Assembly (NCBI RefSeq): GCF_015694405.1
Contig: NZ_JADQDB010000004.1
Coordinates: forward strand, 124,001 to 188,000
Length of the DNA stretch: 64,000 nt
DNA from: Pelagibacterium limicola
Lineage (GTDB): Bacteria; Pseudomonadota; Alphaproteobacteria; Rhizobiales; Devosiaceae
Direction: 5' to 3'
Of this stretch, positions 55,891-64,000 are shown one piece after another (within the stretch, counting starts at the first letter, position 1; each line of letters starts with the position of its first letter). The notes under the pieces are model-generated. The model did not search any database. It had not been told where the DNA came from and saw only the letters and a list, made by a program, of their open reading frames with translations. Made by a program: the position numbers and the translations under genes.

Positions 55891-56726
55891 TTTGAAGTCT
55901 CCAACTGTTCGCCTTCCTCCGCGGGGCAGCCATAGACGATCCTGAGGGCGTCTTGCAATGGCGTTATCAGGCTCGGATCACAGGTCGCCGCCAGCGCAGC
56001 ATGGCGCGTATCGGGCCTGTTGTAGCGCGGCACCCCGAAGCAGACATCGGTGAGTTCGATCCCGGATTCACCGAGGATGATGTCGGCCCCGGCCACATCC
56101 CAATCCTGCGCGCCCCGCCGGGCCACCGCCGCGTCGAGCCCGCCCGAGGCGACCTGGACCAGCCGGTAGGCGAGGGAAGGGTAGCTGGGGCCTCGTTGAT
56201 AACGCAGGTCGGCCAGCGCCAATTCGTTATGTACCGCCGCTGGCGCCGGGATGATCCGCTCGCGGCCATGCCGAGGTTCGGGCGCAAGACGGTGCCCGTT
56301 GAGCGTTGCGCCGCTCCCGATCGTCGCAGCGTACATCTCGTCGCGCACGGGAGCGTAAACCACGCCGGCGATGGGACGACCGTCTTCGACGACCGCGAGC
56401 GAAATCGTCCAGCTGTCCTCCCCCTTGATGAACCCGCGCGTGCCATCGATCGGATCGACGACGAAGACGCGCACCTGGCTGAGCCGGTCGGGCGTGTCGG
56501 CCGTCTCTTCGCTCAGCCACCCATAATTCGCGCGGGCCGACCGCAAGGTCTGGGTCAGGAAATTGTCGATGACGATATCGGCTTCCGAAACGGGAGACGA
56601 GACATTCTTGGTCCACGTCCTGAGATCGGTGCGGAAATAACCGAGTGCGATGATCCCGGCATGAACGGCTGCAGATTTGAGCAGTTCAAGATCCTTGATC
56701 GCATCGCTGTGGGTTTGGGCGGACAT
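55887..56726 (-). CDS. Inositol monophosphatase family / 3'(2'),5'-bisphosphate nucleotidase (CysQ-like)
   Basis: 279 residues from ATG 56726, which has TGGAGAGG upstream; the longer frame to 56819 is not used. Metal-binding motifs: VSEADIVIDNFL, SEETAD (Glu), DPIDGTRGFIKGEDSW (Asp pair with Thr) and QDWDVAGADIILGESG. It belongs to the lithium-sensitive Mg-dependent phosphatases; DPIDGTRGF resembles the CysQ/3'-nucleotidase side more than inositol phosphatase, but the choice is not firm. Coupled by a four-base overlap to the DUF4170 gene. Confidence 0.85.
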   Translation of the reverse strand: MSAQTHSDAIKDLELLKSAAVHAGIIALGYFRTDLRTWTKNVSSPVSEADIVIDNFLTQTLRSARANYGWLSEETADTPDRLSQVRVFVVDPIDGTRGFIKGEDSWTISLAVVEDGRPIAGVVYAPVRDEMYAATIGSGATLNGHRLAPEPRHGRERIIPAPAAVHNELALADLRYQRGPSYPSLAYRLVQVASGGLDAAVARRGAQDWDVAGADIILGESGIELTDVCFGVPRYNRPDTRHAALAATCDPSLITPLQDALRIVYGCPAEEGEQLETSK

Positions 56727-56988
56727 CGCCTCTCCAGGCCGGGAAGGAGCAAGAGTATGGTGGCGCGATACACGCTGGAAACTGGCGCTCTTCCTAGTCT
56801 CTTCACATCTGCCGCGCAAGAGAGGTTAATCCGGCCTTACATAGGGTCACGATCTGCTAACCCATTTCGCGACAAGAGAAACTTAACCCCATTTTTTAAG
56901 CCGATGATGAGACCGCCGCGCTAGATTGGCTTCAACAAGAGAGCACCAAAAAACAAAAAGCTCTCGGAAGTTGACAGGAAGGCTAGTT

Positions 56989-57501
56989 ATGGTTCGCGGT
57001 GTGACGATGGGCGATGCGCCCGTCGCCCTGTTCCTCGGGGCGGCATATCCAAGAAATCTGGTTCTCAAGCCGGCCAACGACAATGGCCCCCGCCAGGAGA
57101 GCATGATGGTCACCGTGCGCCGCAAGCTCGACAAGAGCGGCGTGGCCGTCAAGATCAAGGTGCCGGTTGCCGAATACGTAGGGGTCGCCGTCGGCTCGCG
57201 CATCAGCCCCGAAGGCGTGCTCACCAGCACCATCGAACTGGTCCATCCCAACGAGGAATTCAACTATCAGGTCTATGCCGAGGACGGCAACGCCGACGTC
57301 GTCGCCGAATGGCAGAACTGGGGCAAGAAGCTCCGCCTGCCGCTCTATATCCGGGCGGGCGATGGCAGCCTCGTGGCATATTCCCAACAGGTTGGCGGCG
57401 TGATGGTCGGCCACCAGAGCGGTCGCCGGATGCTGGCCGCCGATGCCGAGCGCCGCACCCGCTTCGCCCGCCGCCGCAAGCCCGGCGAGCAAACGGCCTG
57501 A
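56989..57501 (+). CDS. Conserved alphaproteobacterial protein, DUF6101-like
   Basis: 170 residues from ATG 56989, preceded by AGGAAGG at good spacing; the open frame from 56926 adds 21 residues of doubtful coding. Features: VAVKIKVPVAEYVGVAVGSR and ELVHPNEEFNYQVY, then WQNWGKKLRLPLYI and a basic C-terminus (RRTRFARRRKPG). It matches my recollection of the DUF6101 family of Hyphomicrobiales. No catalytic residues are obvious. Followed by a strong terminator. Confidence 0.6.
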   Translation: MVRGVTMGDAPVALFLGAAYPRNLVLKPANDNGPRQESMMVTVRRKLDKSGVAVKIKVPVAEYVGVAVGSRISPEGVLTSTIELVHPNEEFNYQVYAEDGNADVVAEWQNWGKKLRLPLYIRAGDGSLVAYSQQVGGVMVGHQSGRRMLAADAERRTRFARRRKPGEQTA

Positions 57502-57535
57502 TTGGTCGAAACATATCTCCAAAGCAGACCGGCAG

Positions 57536-57566
57536 ACCCCGCTCACCGAGCGGGGTTTGTTCTTTT
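57536..57566 (+). terminator. Rho-independent terminator after the DUF6101-like gene
   Basis: Nine-bp stem ACCCCGCTC (57536-57544) / GAGCGGGGT (57548-57556) with an ACC loop and tail TTTGTTCTTTT. Serves the plus-strand gene; ubiA ends on the other strand 51 bp away. Confidence 0.9.
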
Positions 57567-57616
57567 AGCGACTTCCTTGGCGGCGGACCGCGCATGGCCG
57601 GAACCGAAACCCGCTG

Positions 57617-58543
57617 TTACGCAAATCCGCCAAAAAGCACTGCCACGGTTATCGCAAGTCCAAGCCAGTGGTTGGATTTGAAATGCATAAGGCATTTCGC
57701 CCCGTTGGCGCGTTCCAGTGTCACGACCTGCCATACGAGCATCCCCAGCGGTACGGTACCCAACACCCAGAATGGCCAGCCGGCACCGGCCAGAAAAGCT
57801 GAGACCGCCCAGAGGACCGCTGCAATCGCATAGAACGTCGCGATGAAGGGTCTTGCGTGATCCCCCGCCAGCCGCGCGGTGGATTTTACCCCGATGAGCG
57901 CATCATCCTCGACGTCCTGCAGGGCGTAAATCGTATCGTAGCCGATCGTCCATGCGATGCAGCCCAGATAGAGGACAATCGCCGGAAGCGCCAGCGAGCC
58001 CGTCACTGCTGTCCATCCCACCAGGGCACCCCACGAGAAGGCCAGCCCGAGGAAGAGCTGGGGCCAGAAGGTGATGCGTTTCATGAAAGGGTAGATGGCC
58101 ACAAGCACCAGCGAGGCGATGCCGAGAAAAATCGTATAGGTGTTGAACTGGACGAGCACCAACAGCCCGACTAGCGATTGCGCGATCATCCAGACGATTG
58201 CCTGTTTGACGCTGACCTGCCCTGAGGGAATCGGGCGTGAGCGCGTGCGGGCGACCTTCTCGTCGATATCCCGGTCTACAATGTCGTTGAAGGTGCAGCC
58301 CGCACCGCGCATGGCGATGGCACCGACAAAAAACAGCACCAGATAGTACCAGTTGAAATCGGTGCCGGTGGCGATGGCAGCAAGACCGAGAGAGAAGGCG
58401 CACGGCCAGAACAGTAGCTGGTACCCGATCGGCCGGTCGAGGCGCGACATGCGCAGATAGGGTTTTGCCGCCTCGGGAGCGAAACGGTCCACCCAGTTGC
58501 CCCGCACCGCATCGGCTACCACGCCGGTTTTGTTCTCTTGCAT
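57617..58543 (-). CDS. ubiA: 4-hydroxybenzoate polyprenyltransferase
   Basis: Membrane prenyltransferase of ubiquinone synthesis, 308 residues from ATG 58543 (MQENKTGVVADAV); the open frame to 58648 is longer but the family begins here. First Asp motif NDIVDRDIDEKVARTRSRP (NDxxDxxxD), second GYDTIYALQDVEDD. About eight membrane helices. Divergent from rsmE, with 69 bp between starts. Confidence 0.95.
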   Translation of the reverse strand: MQENKTGVVADAVRGNWVDRFAPEAAKPYLRMSRLDRPIGYQLLFWPCAFSLGLAAIATGTDFNWYYLVLFFVGAIAMRGAGCTFNDIVDRDIDEKVARTRSRPIPSGQVSVKQAIVWMIAQSLVGLLVLVQFNTYTIFLGIASLVLVAIYPFMKRITFWPQLFLGLAFSWGALVGWTAVTGSLALPAIVLYLGCIAWTIGYDTIYALQDVEDDALIGVKSTARLAGDHARPFIATFYAIAAVLWAVSAFLAGAGWPFWVLGTVPLGMLVWQVVTLERANGAKCLMHFKSNHWLGLAITVAVLFGGFA

Positions 58544-58612
58544 CGCGCGGGCCTTTTTCCCTTCCCCGTTCTCTGGCACAAAGGCACTAAACCCATAAGT
58601 GCACAAGTCAAC

Positions 58613-59353
58613 ATGCCCCGAACTCACAAGACCTTGCCGCGCCTCCATATCGACACTGCAATGAGTGCCGGCGTTCGGCTGCCGCTAGACAAGGACCAGA
58701 CCAACTATCTGGTCAATGTGCTGCGGCGCGGGCAAGGGGACCGGTGCGTGGTATTCAACGGCCGTGACGGCGCATTCCTTGCCGAAATTGGTCAGGCATC
58801 GAAAAAGACGGTCGAACTGACCCTCATAGAACAAAGCGCCGAACAACCCCAGGCGGCGGACCTCTGGTACGGTTTCGCGCCGATCAAGCGGCTCGATTAC
58901 GTGGTCCAGAAGGCGACCGAGATGGGGGCGGGCATCATCCAGCCGGTCATCACGCGCTACGTCCAGAACCCCAAAGTCAATCCAGACAAGCTCAGGGCAA
59001 ACGCTATCGAAGCGGCCGAGCAATGCGAGGTCCTCTCTGTCCCCCGCGTCGACCCTGCCATCCCATTCGTGCGTCTCATGGAAACCTGGCAGCAGGTCCA
59101 CGGCGACCGCACGCTTGTCTTCTGCGACGAAGAAACAGCCTCGACTTCGCCGGTCGATACGATCGCAACGCTTGAGGGAAAGCGGCTCGGATTACTCGTC
59201 GGGCCCGAGGGCGGATTCGCGCCCGAGGAGCGTGACATGCTCCGTGCCCAACCCTTCGTGGTGGCCATAAGTCTCGGGCCGCGTATCCTCCGGGCCGATA
59301 CAGCCGCGGTGGCCGCTCTCGCACTCATTCAGGCCGTAGCAGGGGACTGGTGA
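58613..59353 (+). CDS. rsmE: 16S rRNA (uracil-1498-N3)-methyltransferase RsmE
   Basis: 246 residues from ATG 58613 (MPRTHKTLPRL). SPOUT-type methyltransferase; N-terminal PUA-like part with NVLRRGQGDRCVVFNG, C-terminal knot with GPEGGFAPEER and LGPRILRADTAAVAALAL. Methylates U1498 of 16S rRNA. The upstream frame from 58538 overlaps the ubiA start region and is not used. Same strand as gshA downstream but separated by an inverted repeat. Confidence 0.95.
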   Translation: MPRTHKTLPRLHIDTAMSAGVRLPLDKDQTNYLVNVLRRGQGDRCVVFNGRDGAFLAEIGQASKKTVELTLIEQSAEQPQAADLWYGFAPIKRLDYVVQKATEMGAGIIQPVITRYVQNPKVNPDKLRANAIEAAEQCEVLSVPRVDPAIPFVRLMETWQQVHGDRTLVFCDEETASTSPVDTIATLEGKRLGLLVGPEGGFAPEERDMLRAQPFVVAISLGPRILRADTAAVAALALIQAVAGDW

Positions 59354-59356
59354 ACA

Positions 59357-59378
59357 TTTATCGTCAATCTACGATAAA
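59357..59378. promoter_or_regulatory. Inverted repeat upstream of gshA
   Basis: TTTATCGT-N6-ACGATAAA, perfect 8-bp arms, three bases after the rsmE stop and 85 bp before the gshA start. Dyad size fits a regulator operator (LysR-type or similar); which protein binds is unknown. A weak terminator role for rsmE is possible but there is no U-run. Confidence 0.5.
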
Positions 59379-59463
59379 GGGGATTGATCTCGGTATCGAT
59401 GCCGCTATTGTCGCGCAACCACTCGGCCTCGGGCCTGATGGTTGGACTTCCTAGAGGTATCTC

Positions 59464-60840
59464 ATGGCCTATTCGCCATCCCCCGTCATCGAATCGCGTG
59501 CGCAGCTTGTCGAAACCCTTTCGCGCGGCTGCAAGCCCAGGGAAGATTGGCGGATTGGCACCGAGCATGAGAAATTCACCTTCTATCGCGACAGCTTCAA
59601 ACCCGTGCCTTATTCCGGTGAAAACGGCATTGGCGCGCTGCTCGAGAAGGTCCAGGCCGAAACGGCTTGGACGCCCTATTATGACGGCGAGAACGTAATC
59701 GGGCTCAACGATCCCTTGGGTGGTGGTTCGATCTCGCTAGAGCCGGGCGGCCAGTTCGAACTCTCCGGTGCCCCGCTTGAAACCCTGCATCAGACCTGCG
59801 TCGAGACCAACGACCATTTGCGGCTCTTGCGCAAGTTCACCGAACCGATGGGCATCGATTTCCTCGGAGTCGGCGTCGCGCCCACTTGGACGCTCGATGA
59901 AATCCCCGCCATGCCCAAGTCCCGCTACGGGATCATGACTCCCTATATGGACAAGGTCGGCACGCTGGGCACGTCGATGATGTACCGCTCTTGCACCGTG
60001 CAGGTGAATCTCGACTTTTCGTCCGAAGCCGACATGGTCAAAAAGCTGCGCGTGAGCCTCGCGCTCCAGCCCGTTGCCACCGCCCTCTTTGCCAATTCCC
60101 CTTTCCTCGAGGGCAAGCCGAACGGCTTTTTGTCCTTCCGCTCGCATATCTGGCTCAATACCGACAATGCCCGCACCGGCATGTTGCCCTTCGCCTTCGA
60201 GGACGGCATGGGCTTTGAACGCTATGCCGATCATGCGCTTGACGTGCCGATGTATTTCGTCATCCGGGATGGCAAATACATCAATTGCGCCGGCGAGAGT
60301 TTTCGCGCTTTCCTTGAGGGCAAGCTGCCGCAGCTTCCGGGTGAGAAGCCTACGGTCAAGGACTGGGAGGATCATCTTTCGACGCTCTTTCCCGAAGTGC
60401 GGATGAAGCAGTTCCTCGAAATGCGCGGTGCCGACGGCGGGCCCTGGCAGGGCATTTGCGCCTTGCCGGCTTTCTGGGTCGGGCTACTTTACGATCAGAC
60501 CGCGCTCGATGCGGCTTGGGACCTCGTCAAGGACTGGACCGCGCAAGAGCGCGACACCCTCCGTCATCAAGTGCCCGGGACAGCCCTCAAGACCGCTTTC
60601 CGGAATGGAACGGTGATGGATATCGCCAGGGAAGCGCTGGCGATTTCGCGCGCCGGGCTCAAGGCCCGCAATCGGCTCAACTGGGAAGGCGCCGACGAGG
60701 CGGTTTTTCTCCGGCCACTCGATCACACTCTCGAAATGGGCAAGACCCCCGCCGAGCGCCTCCTCGATCTCTATAACGGTCCGTGGGGCGGCGACGTTAC
60801 CCGCATCTTCCTTGAAAAGGCGATGGGGAAGGGGGCCTGA
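59464..60840 (+). CDS. gshA: Glutamate-cysteine ligase (plant/alphaproteobacterial type)
   Basis: First enzyme of glutathione synthesis, 458 residues. [12 protein letters not shown] near the N-terminus, then [31 protein letters not shown] and [14 protein letters not shown], the pattern of the GCS2-type ligases shared by alphaproteobacteria and plants. ATG 59464 follows AGAGGTATCTC. Convergent with the LysR gene, with stops only four bases apart. Confidence 0.95.
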   Translation: MAYSPSPVIESRAQLVETLSRGCKPREDWRIGTEHEKFTFYRDSFKPVPYSGENGIGALLEKVQAETAWTPYYDGENVIGLNDPLGGGSISLEPGGQFELSGAPLETLHQTCVETNDHLRLLRKFTEPMGIDFLGVGVAPTWTLDEIPAMPKSRYGIMTPYMDKVGTLGTSMMYRSCTVQVNLDFSSEADMVKKLRVSLALQPVATALFANSPFLEGKPNGFLSFRSHIWLNTDNARTGMLPFAFEDGMGFERYADHALDVPMYFVIRDGKYINCAGESFRAFLEGKLPQLPGEKPTVKDWEDHLSTLFPEVRMKQFLEMRGADGGPWQGICALPAFWVGLLYDQTALDAAWDLVKDWTAQERDTLRHQVPGTALKTAFRNGTVMDIAREALAISRAGLKARNRLNWEGADEAVFLRPLDHTLEMGKTPAERLLDLYNGPWGGDVTRIFLEKAMGKGA

Positions 60841-60844
60841 AGCC

Positions 60845-61744
60845 CTATTCCGCCGCTTCCTCGGGCTGGGAATCCTGATTTCGGCCCGGCAGGTTGCCCA
60901 TGCTCTCGACGATATGCCGTGCCAGCGCATCGTAAATGCCGCCATACGCGTGGCTGGCGCGCATCAGCGCGATCTGCGCGTCGGCGAGGCGGGGCAGGCC
61001 ATAGTCTTCGGCGATGATCTTCATTCCCGGCTGGATTGCGCTTTCGGGCAGAAAACCCACCGCAAGGTCGGAAAGCACCGCACTGGTGATCGCCGTGGCG
61101 TTCGACGAGGTGTAGGCAACCCGGAAATCGCGATTCATCCGGCTTAGCGCCTCAACCGCATCGGCACGCCAGATGCAGTAACTCGGCCCGCAGGCCAGCG
61201 GCAGGGGATCACTGGCCAAGGCTGCACCGCCATGGCTGGCGACCCAGTGCATCTTCTCGGTCCGGAACAACTCGCCGAACTCATGCATCGTGCCTTGGGT
61301 AAAGACGATGACGTCGTATTTCCCCGAACGCATCCCTTCGAGCAGTTCCTCGGAAGGCTGGCAGCGTACGTCCACCGTGATCTTGGGGTGAGTCCGCTGG
61401 AAGCTTGAGAGAATCACCGGCAGCAGCTTGACCGCATAGTCATCGGGCACCCCGAACCGGATATTGCCCGAGAGATCGTCCGTCGAGAACATGTCGACGA
61501 TTTCGGCATTGATCTTGAGCATCCGCCGGGCACGGGCATAGAGCGCCTCACCTTCGGTGGTCAGCGTCACGCGCCGTCCGTCGCGCAGAAAAAGCGCCTG
61601 CCCAAGCCTGTCCTCAAGCCGCTTGATCTGCATCGAGACTGCCGATTGGGTCTTGTAGACCCTTCGGGCCGCCTCCGTGAAGCTGCCGCAATCGGCGATG
61701 GCACAGAACGTTTGCAATTGGTCGAGATCGAGCGGGCTGACCAT
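60845..61744 (-). CDS. LysR-family transcriptional regulator
   Basis: 299 residues. Helix-turn-helix in GSFTEAARRVYKTQSAVSMQ with IKRLEDRLG after it, then the periplasmic-binding-like effector domain (about 90-295). Cysteines at about 14, 19, 128, 185 and 190, including CQPSEELLEG. It is convergent with gshA and divergent from a DUF1127 gene. In Rhizobiales the LysR protein LsrB/VtlR is known to control gshA and small DUF1127 genes, so this could be that regulator or a paralogue; the link here is by context only. Confidence 0.88.
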   Translation of the reverse strand: MVSPLDLDQLQTFCAIADCGSFTEAARRVYKTQSAVSMQIKRLEDRLGQALFLRDGRRVTLTTEGEALYARARRMLKINAEIVDMFSTDDLSGNIRFGVPDDYAVKLLPVILSSFQRTHPKITVDVRCQPSEELLEGMRSGKYDVIVFTQGTMHEFGELFRTEKMHWVASHGGAALASDPLPLACGPSYCIWRADAVEALSRMNRDFRVAYTSSNATAITSAVLSDLAVGFLPESAIQPGMKIIAEDYGLPRLADAQIALMRASHAYGGIYDALARHIVESMGNLPGRNQDSQPEEAAE

Positions 61745-61755
61745 GCTGAAAATCC

Positions 61756-61770
61756 ATCACTAATATTGAT
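61756..61770. promoter_or_regulatory. Candidate LysR-type operator upstream of the LysR gene
   Basis: ATCACTAATATTGAT, a 15-bp dyad with one mismatch that fits the T-N11-A LysR box, 12 bp before the regulator start. The divergent gap to the DUF1127 gene is AT-rich, as is usual for such control regions. Confidence 0.5.
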
Positions 61771-61843
61771 CGAAAGAATGAAATCTATTTGTTTGAATAA
61801 TGAGATGCAAGTGCCTATCTATGGGGAGCTAAAGACGACTTGA

Positions 61844-62062
61844 ATGGTAGAGAGAACGATGGCACATTTTTTCCCTTGGGCGCGCAAGGGCGCGGGTATG
61901 CGCCGCTCCACTCTGCGTGAACTCCTCAACATGGATCCGGCACTGCTGAGCGACATCGGCCTGAGCCGGTACGATATCGCGGACGCCCTCCAGAGCGGCA
62001 GCAATGCCGGTCGGCTTCTCGCCGCCCGCCGCTCTGCCCGCGCCACCGAGTGGCTGCGTTGA
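61844..62062 (+). CDS. Small DUF1127 protein
   Basis: 72 residues (67 if ATG 61859 with GAGAGAA in front is used). The core LRELLNMDPALLSDIGLSRY with DI after it is a clear DUF1127 motif; the flanks are basic (RRSTL, RLLAARRSARAT). Divergent from the LysR gene and followed by a terminator after about 160 bp of untranslated sequence. DUF1127 proteins often lie under LysR control in rhizobia and Brucella and may bind RNA; function here is unproved. Confidence 0.85.
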   Translation: MVERTMAHFFPWARKGAGMRRSTLRELLNMDPALLSDIGLSRYDIADALQSGSNAGRLLAARRSARATEWLR

Positions 62063-62218
62063 CCATTTGACGAATTGGAACGCCGGCCTTCCCCCCTTGA
62101 GGTCGCGCCGTTCCGATAGCGGGTTTCCGCGGCGGACAAGCGTTTTTGCCGGCGCCCGCCAAACCGGAAGCCCAATAAGAGACAAAGCCATTTGCCTTTT
62201 GGCCTTGTTTCCTGACCC

Positions 62219-62245
62219 AAGCCGGACCGAGAGGTCCGGCTTTTT
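62219..62245 (+). terminator. Rho-independent terminator downstream of the DUF1127 gene
   Basis: Ten-bp stem AAGCCGGACC (62219-62228) / GGTCCGGCTT (62233-62242), GAGA loop, TTTTT tail. It lies 157 bp past the DUF1127 stop, leaving a 3' untranslated region that could hold a small RNA; a decayed CCCCCCTTGAGG-like palindrome fragment lies near 62088. Confidence 0.88.
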
Positions 62246-62265
62246 CATTTCGACGCGTAGGGAGT

Positions 62266-62775
62266 TTACGGGAGCGCCTCGAAACCCTCTCCGAAACCGG
62301 CGAGCGAAACCGGAATGCCTATGCCTTCCTCGGGGGTCTTGAAGACGATAAAATAGCCGGTCGTGCCGTCCGCGAGCTTTTCGATGAGTTCATCGTCCAT
62401 CACCACCTCGGCCACACACCCATTGGGTAGGCACCGCACAAACGCCACACGTCCCTGGTCCTCGCCATCGATATTGAGCCCCAGCCCGTTGGGGAGCAGA
62501 ACCCCGAGTGGGGCGAGGACGCGCAACAGCCTAGCCTGTCGGTCCGCCGTCTTGAGCACGATCACCGAGAGCGCGACATTGGGCTGATCCTCGGCTGTAA
62601 CGTTCTGGATCAGGGCGCATTGCTCCTCGCTTGCCCCTGGCAGCATGTCGCAGCTCATCTGCCAGTCCCCGTGCTGGGACCGAACGGTGCCCTGCGCCTG
62701 CGCGGACGAGGTTCCGGCAACGACAAGGAACGTGAGCGCCAAGGTGCAAATTGCTGCATGGATGCGGTTGTGCAA
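62266..62775 (-). CDS. Invasion-associated locus B (IalB) family periplasmic protein
   Basis: 169 residues with a signal peptide (Leu/Val-rich core, cleavage near AQA-QG at about residue 27). The mature part has the IalB pattern: HGDWQMSCDM, EEQCALIQN, and VRCLPNGCVAEVVMDD with four conserved cysteines, ending GIPVSLAGFGEGFEAL. In free-living alphaproteobacteria the role is unknown. Single gene, divergent from ctaC; about 290 bp of non-coding sequence separate them, in which I see no gene. Confidence 0.9.
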   Translation of the reverse strand: MHNRIHAAICTLALTFLVVAGTSSAQAQGTVRSQHGDWQMSCDMLPGASEEQCALIQNVTAEDQPNVALSVIVLKTADRQARLLRVLAPLGVLLPNGLGLNIDGEDQGRVAFVRCLPNGCVAEVVMDDELIEKLADGTTGYFIVFKTPEEGIGIPVSLAGFGEGFEALP

Positions 62776-63067
62776 GGCTTATCTCCTGCCGAATCCGGAC
62801 GAAAGGTTACCAGCGTTCATGTCGGCCAGCGGGGGCGGTATTGTCAACCTTGGCGCCAACCAAGCCCCGCCCGCGACGCATCCCCTTGGCGCAATATGAC
62901 GCACAAATTGTGGCATTGTGGTCAATTGCCTTGAATAGCCGGATGTGGTTTAGCTGAACGCATAAAAACCTGCACCCTGGACCTGAGTCGGGAGCGTGCG
63001 GCATTTGCCATGCGCGAACGTTTCGGTATAGGGAGCGCAAATAACAACACGTTCAGGAGAGATCCAG

Positions 63068-63967
63068 GTGACAGGATTGTCTTTCCGTCTCATCCAGGCC
63101 TCGCTCGCCGCGCTTCTTGCGTTCATTCCCGCAGCAGCCTACGCCCAGGTCGGACAACCCGCTCCCGGCCAGGTTGGATTCCAGACCTCGGTGACCCCGA
63201 TCATGGATTCGATCGTGGCTTTCCATGACAACCTGTTGATGTGGATCATCACCGGGATCGTCCTGCTGGTGCTTGCGCTGCTGATCATCGCGATTGTGCG
63301 GTTCAACCAGCGGGCCAATCCGGTCCCCGCCAAGTTTACCCACAACACGGTCATCGAGGTGGTCTGGACCGTCGCCCCGGTTCTCATCCTGATCGTTATC
63401 GCCATCCCGTCCTTCGGCGTTCTCGCCGATCAGGAAACCATGCCCGATGGCGAACGGCGTTACCTCGGTGCAAACATCTTCTCTACGGGAGACGTCGAGG
63501 TCCCCGAGCCCACGCTCACCATCAAGGCGACCGGTTTCCAGTGGTATTGGGGCTATGAATATGTTGATGAGGGCTTCGATTTCGTCTCGGTGATGCTCAA
63601 CGAAGAGCAGCGCATGGCGGCCAAGCCCGATGAGCCGCGCCTTTTGGCGGTCGATCAGGAACTGGTCGTCCCGGTCAACACGACCGTTCGCGTCCTCGTT
63701 ACGGCCGCCGACGTGCTGCATGCCTTCGCCGTGCCGTCCTTTGGCGTCAAGGTCGACGCGGTAACCGGTCGTCTCAACGAAACCTGGTTCTACGCCCGCC
63801 GCACCGGCATGTATTACGGACAGTGCTCGGAATTGTGCGGCAAGGATCACGCCTTCATGCCGATTGCCGTCCGCGTCGTCGAGCAGGACGAATATGACGC
63901 CTGGCTCGCGATCGCCGAGACCGGCGATTTGAACGCTGCCAATTTGGTCCTGGCGCAAGCCAACTGA
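63068..63967 (+). CDS. ctaC: Cytochrome c oxidase subunit II (CuA subunit)
   Basis: 299 residues from GTG 63068, preceded by AGGAGAG. Signal peptide, then two membrane helices (about 55-80 and 97-118), then the periplasmic CuA domain. CuA ligands are complete: His in DVLHAFAVPSFGVK and the loop YGQCSELCGKDHAFMP (Cys, Glu, Cys, His, Met). GFQWYWGYEY carries the aromatic patch that receives electrons from cytochrome c. It is the likely first gene of a ctaCDBGE-type operon continuing past the right edge. Confidence 0.97.
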   Translation: MTGLSFRLIQASLAALLAFIPAAAYAQVGQPAPGQVGFQTSVTPIMDSIVAFHDNLLMWIITGIVLLVLALLIIAIVRFNQRANPVPAKFTHNTVIEVVWTVAPVLILIVIAIPSFGVLADQETMPDGERRYLGANIFSTGDVEVPEPTLTIKATGFQWYWGYEYVDEGFDFVSVMLNEEQRMAAKPDEPRLLAVDQELVVPVNTTVRVLVTAADVLHAFAVPSFGVKVDAVTGRLNETWFYARRTGMYYGQCSELCGKDHAFMPIAVRVVEQDEYDAWLAIAETGDLNAANLVLAQAN

Positions 63968-64000
63968 TCAGGCGCAGGCAGGAAGTTTAAGAGGGAATAA

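Overview
The window reads as a chromosomal stretch of an alphaproteobacterium of the order Hyphomicrobiales (Rhizobiales). The gene complement resembles Devosia/Pelagibacterium-type organisms, but the genus is a guess. Supporting signs are high GC with dense genes, an aglEFGAK alpha-glucoside operon, a perfect Irr-type iron control element, a tRNA-His with discriminator A73 and no obvious G-1, short HisG paired with HisZ, an IalB-family protein, and small alphaproteobacterial families (DUF1127, DUF2093, DUF4170). I see no insertion sequence, prophage, integrase, CRISPR array or recognisable defence island. This is mostly core genome with some accessory transport genes.

Layout. 1-4.7 kb: an M20 amidohydrolase cut by the left edge, RsmJ, an aromatic aminotransferase, a transaldolase-like aldolase and an Mrp/ApbC ATPase. 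4.8-14.5 kb: sugar region with a GH1 beta-glucosidase, the ABC importer AglE-AglF-AglG, a LacI-type regulator on the opposite strand, the GH13 alpha-glucosidase AglA and the ATPase AglK. CCAAAACGTTTTGG operators occur before aglE and between regulator and aglA; GH1 has a different LacI-like palindrome. 14.5-18.6 kb: ferric iron ABC importer (ATPase, binding protein, fused permease) with an Irr box before the binding protein. 18.7-23.7 kb: a histidine-kinase-like protein that has lost its phosphoacceptor His, tRNA-His, a TadG-like VWA protein and an L,D-transpeptidase. 23.9-28.7 kb: Tag, a DUF1127 protein, then hisS-hisZ-hisG with a palindromic repeat pair between hisS and hisZ.

28.7-36.8 kb: DoxX, a TSUP exporter, DUF1428, groES-groEL under a perfect CIRCE element, two polyprenyl-phosphate-type glycosyltransferases and a sigma-54 activator. 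37-47.5 kb: a TipF-like degenerate EAL protein, a HAD phosphatase, a methyltransferase, ribF-ileS-lspA, a lipoprotein, rluB with a long repetitive basic tail, and rsmD. 47.6-56.7 kb: GNAT, an epimerase-like protein, mutL, tadA, a patatin, purD, xseA and small DUFs with an inositol-phosphatase-family protein. 57-64 kb: a DUF6101-like protein, ubiA, rsmE, gshA, a LysR regulator, DUF1127, IalB and ctaC, which starts a probable cytochrome oxidase operon.

How the genes work together. AglEFGK would import alpha-glucosides that AglA hydrolyses, under feedback control by the LacI-type regulator. The iron importer would be controlled by Irr. RsmJ, RsmD, RsmE, RluB, TadA, tRNA-His, HisRS and IleRS are translation and rRNA/tRNA maturation functions. 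MutL, Tag and XseA are DNA repair functions. I found no convincing undescribed multi-gene system. The most interesting signals are the pseudo-histidine kinase, a low-GC patch inside ileS, the LysR/gshA/DUF1127 neighbourhood, the histone-like tail on AglK and the clean regulatory sites.
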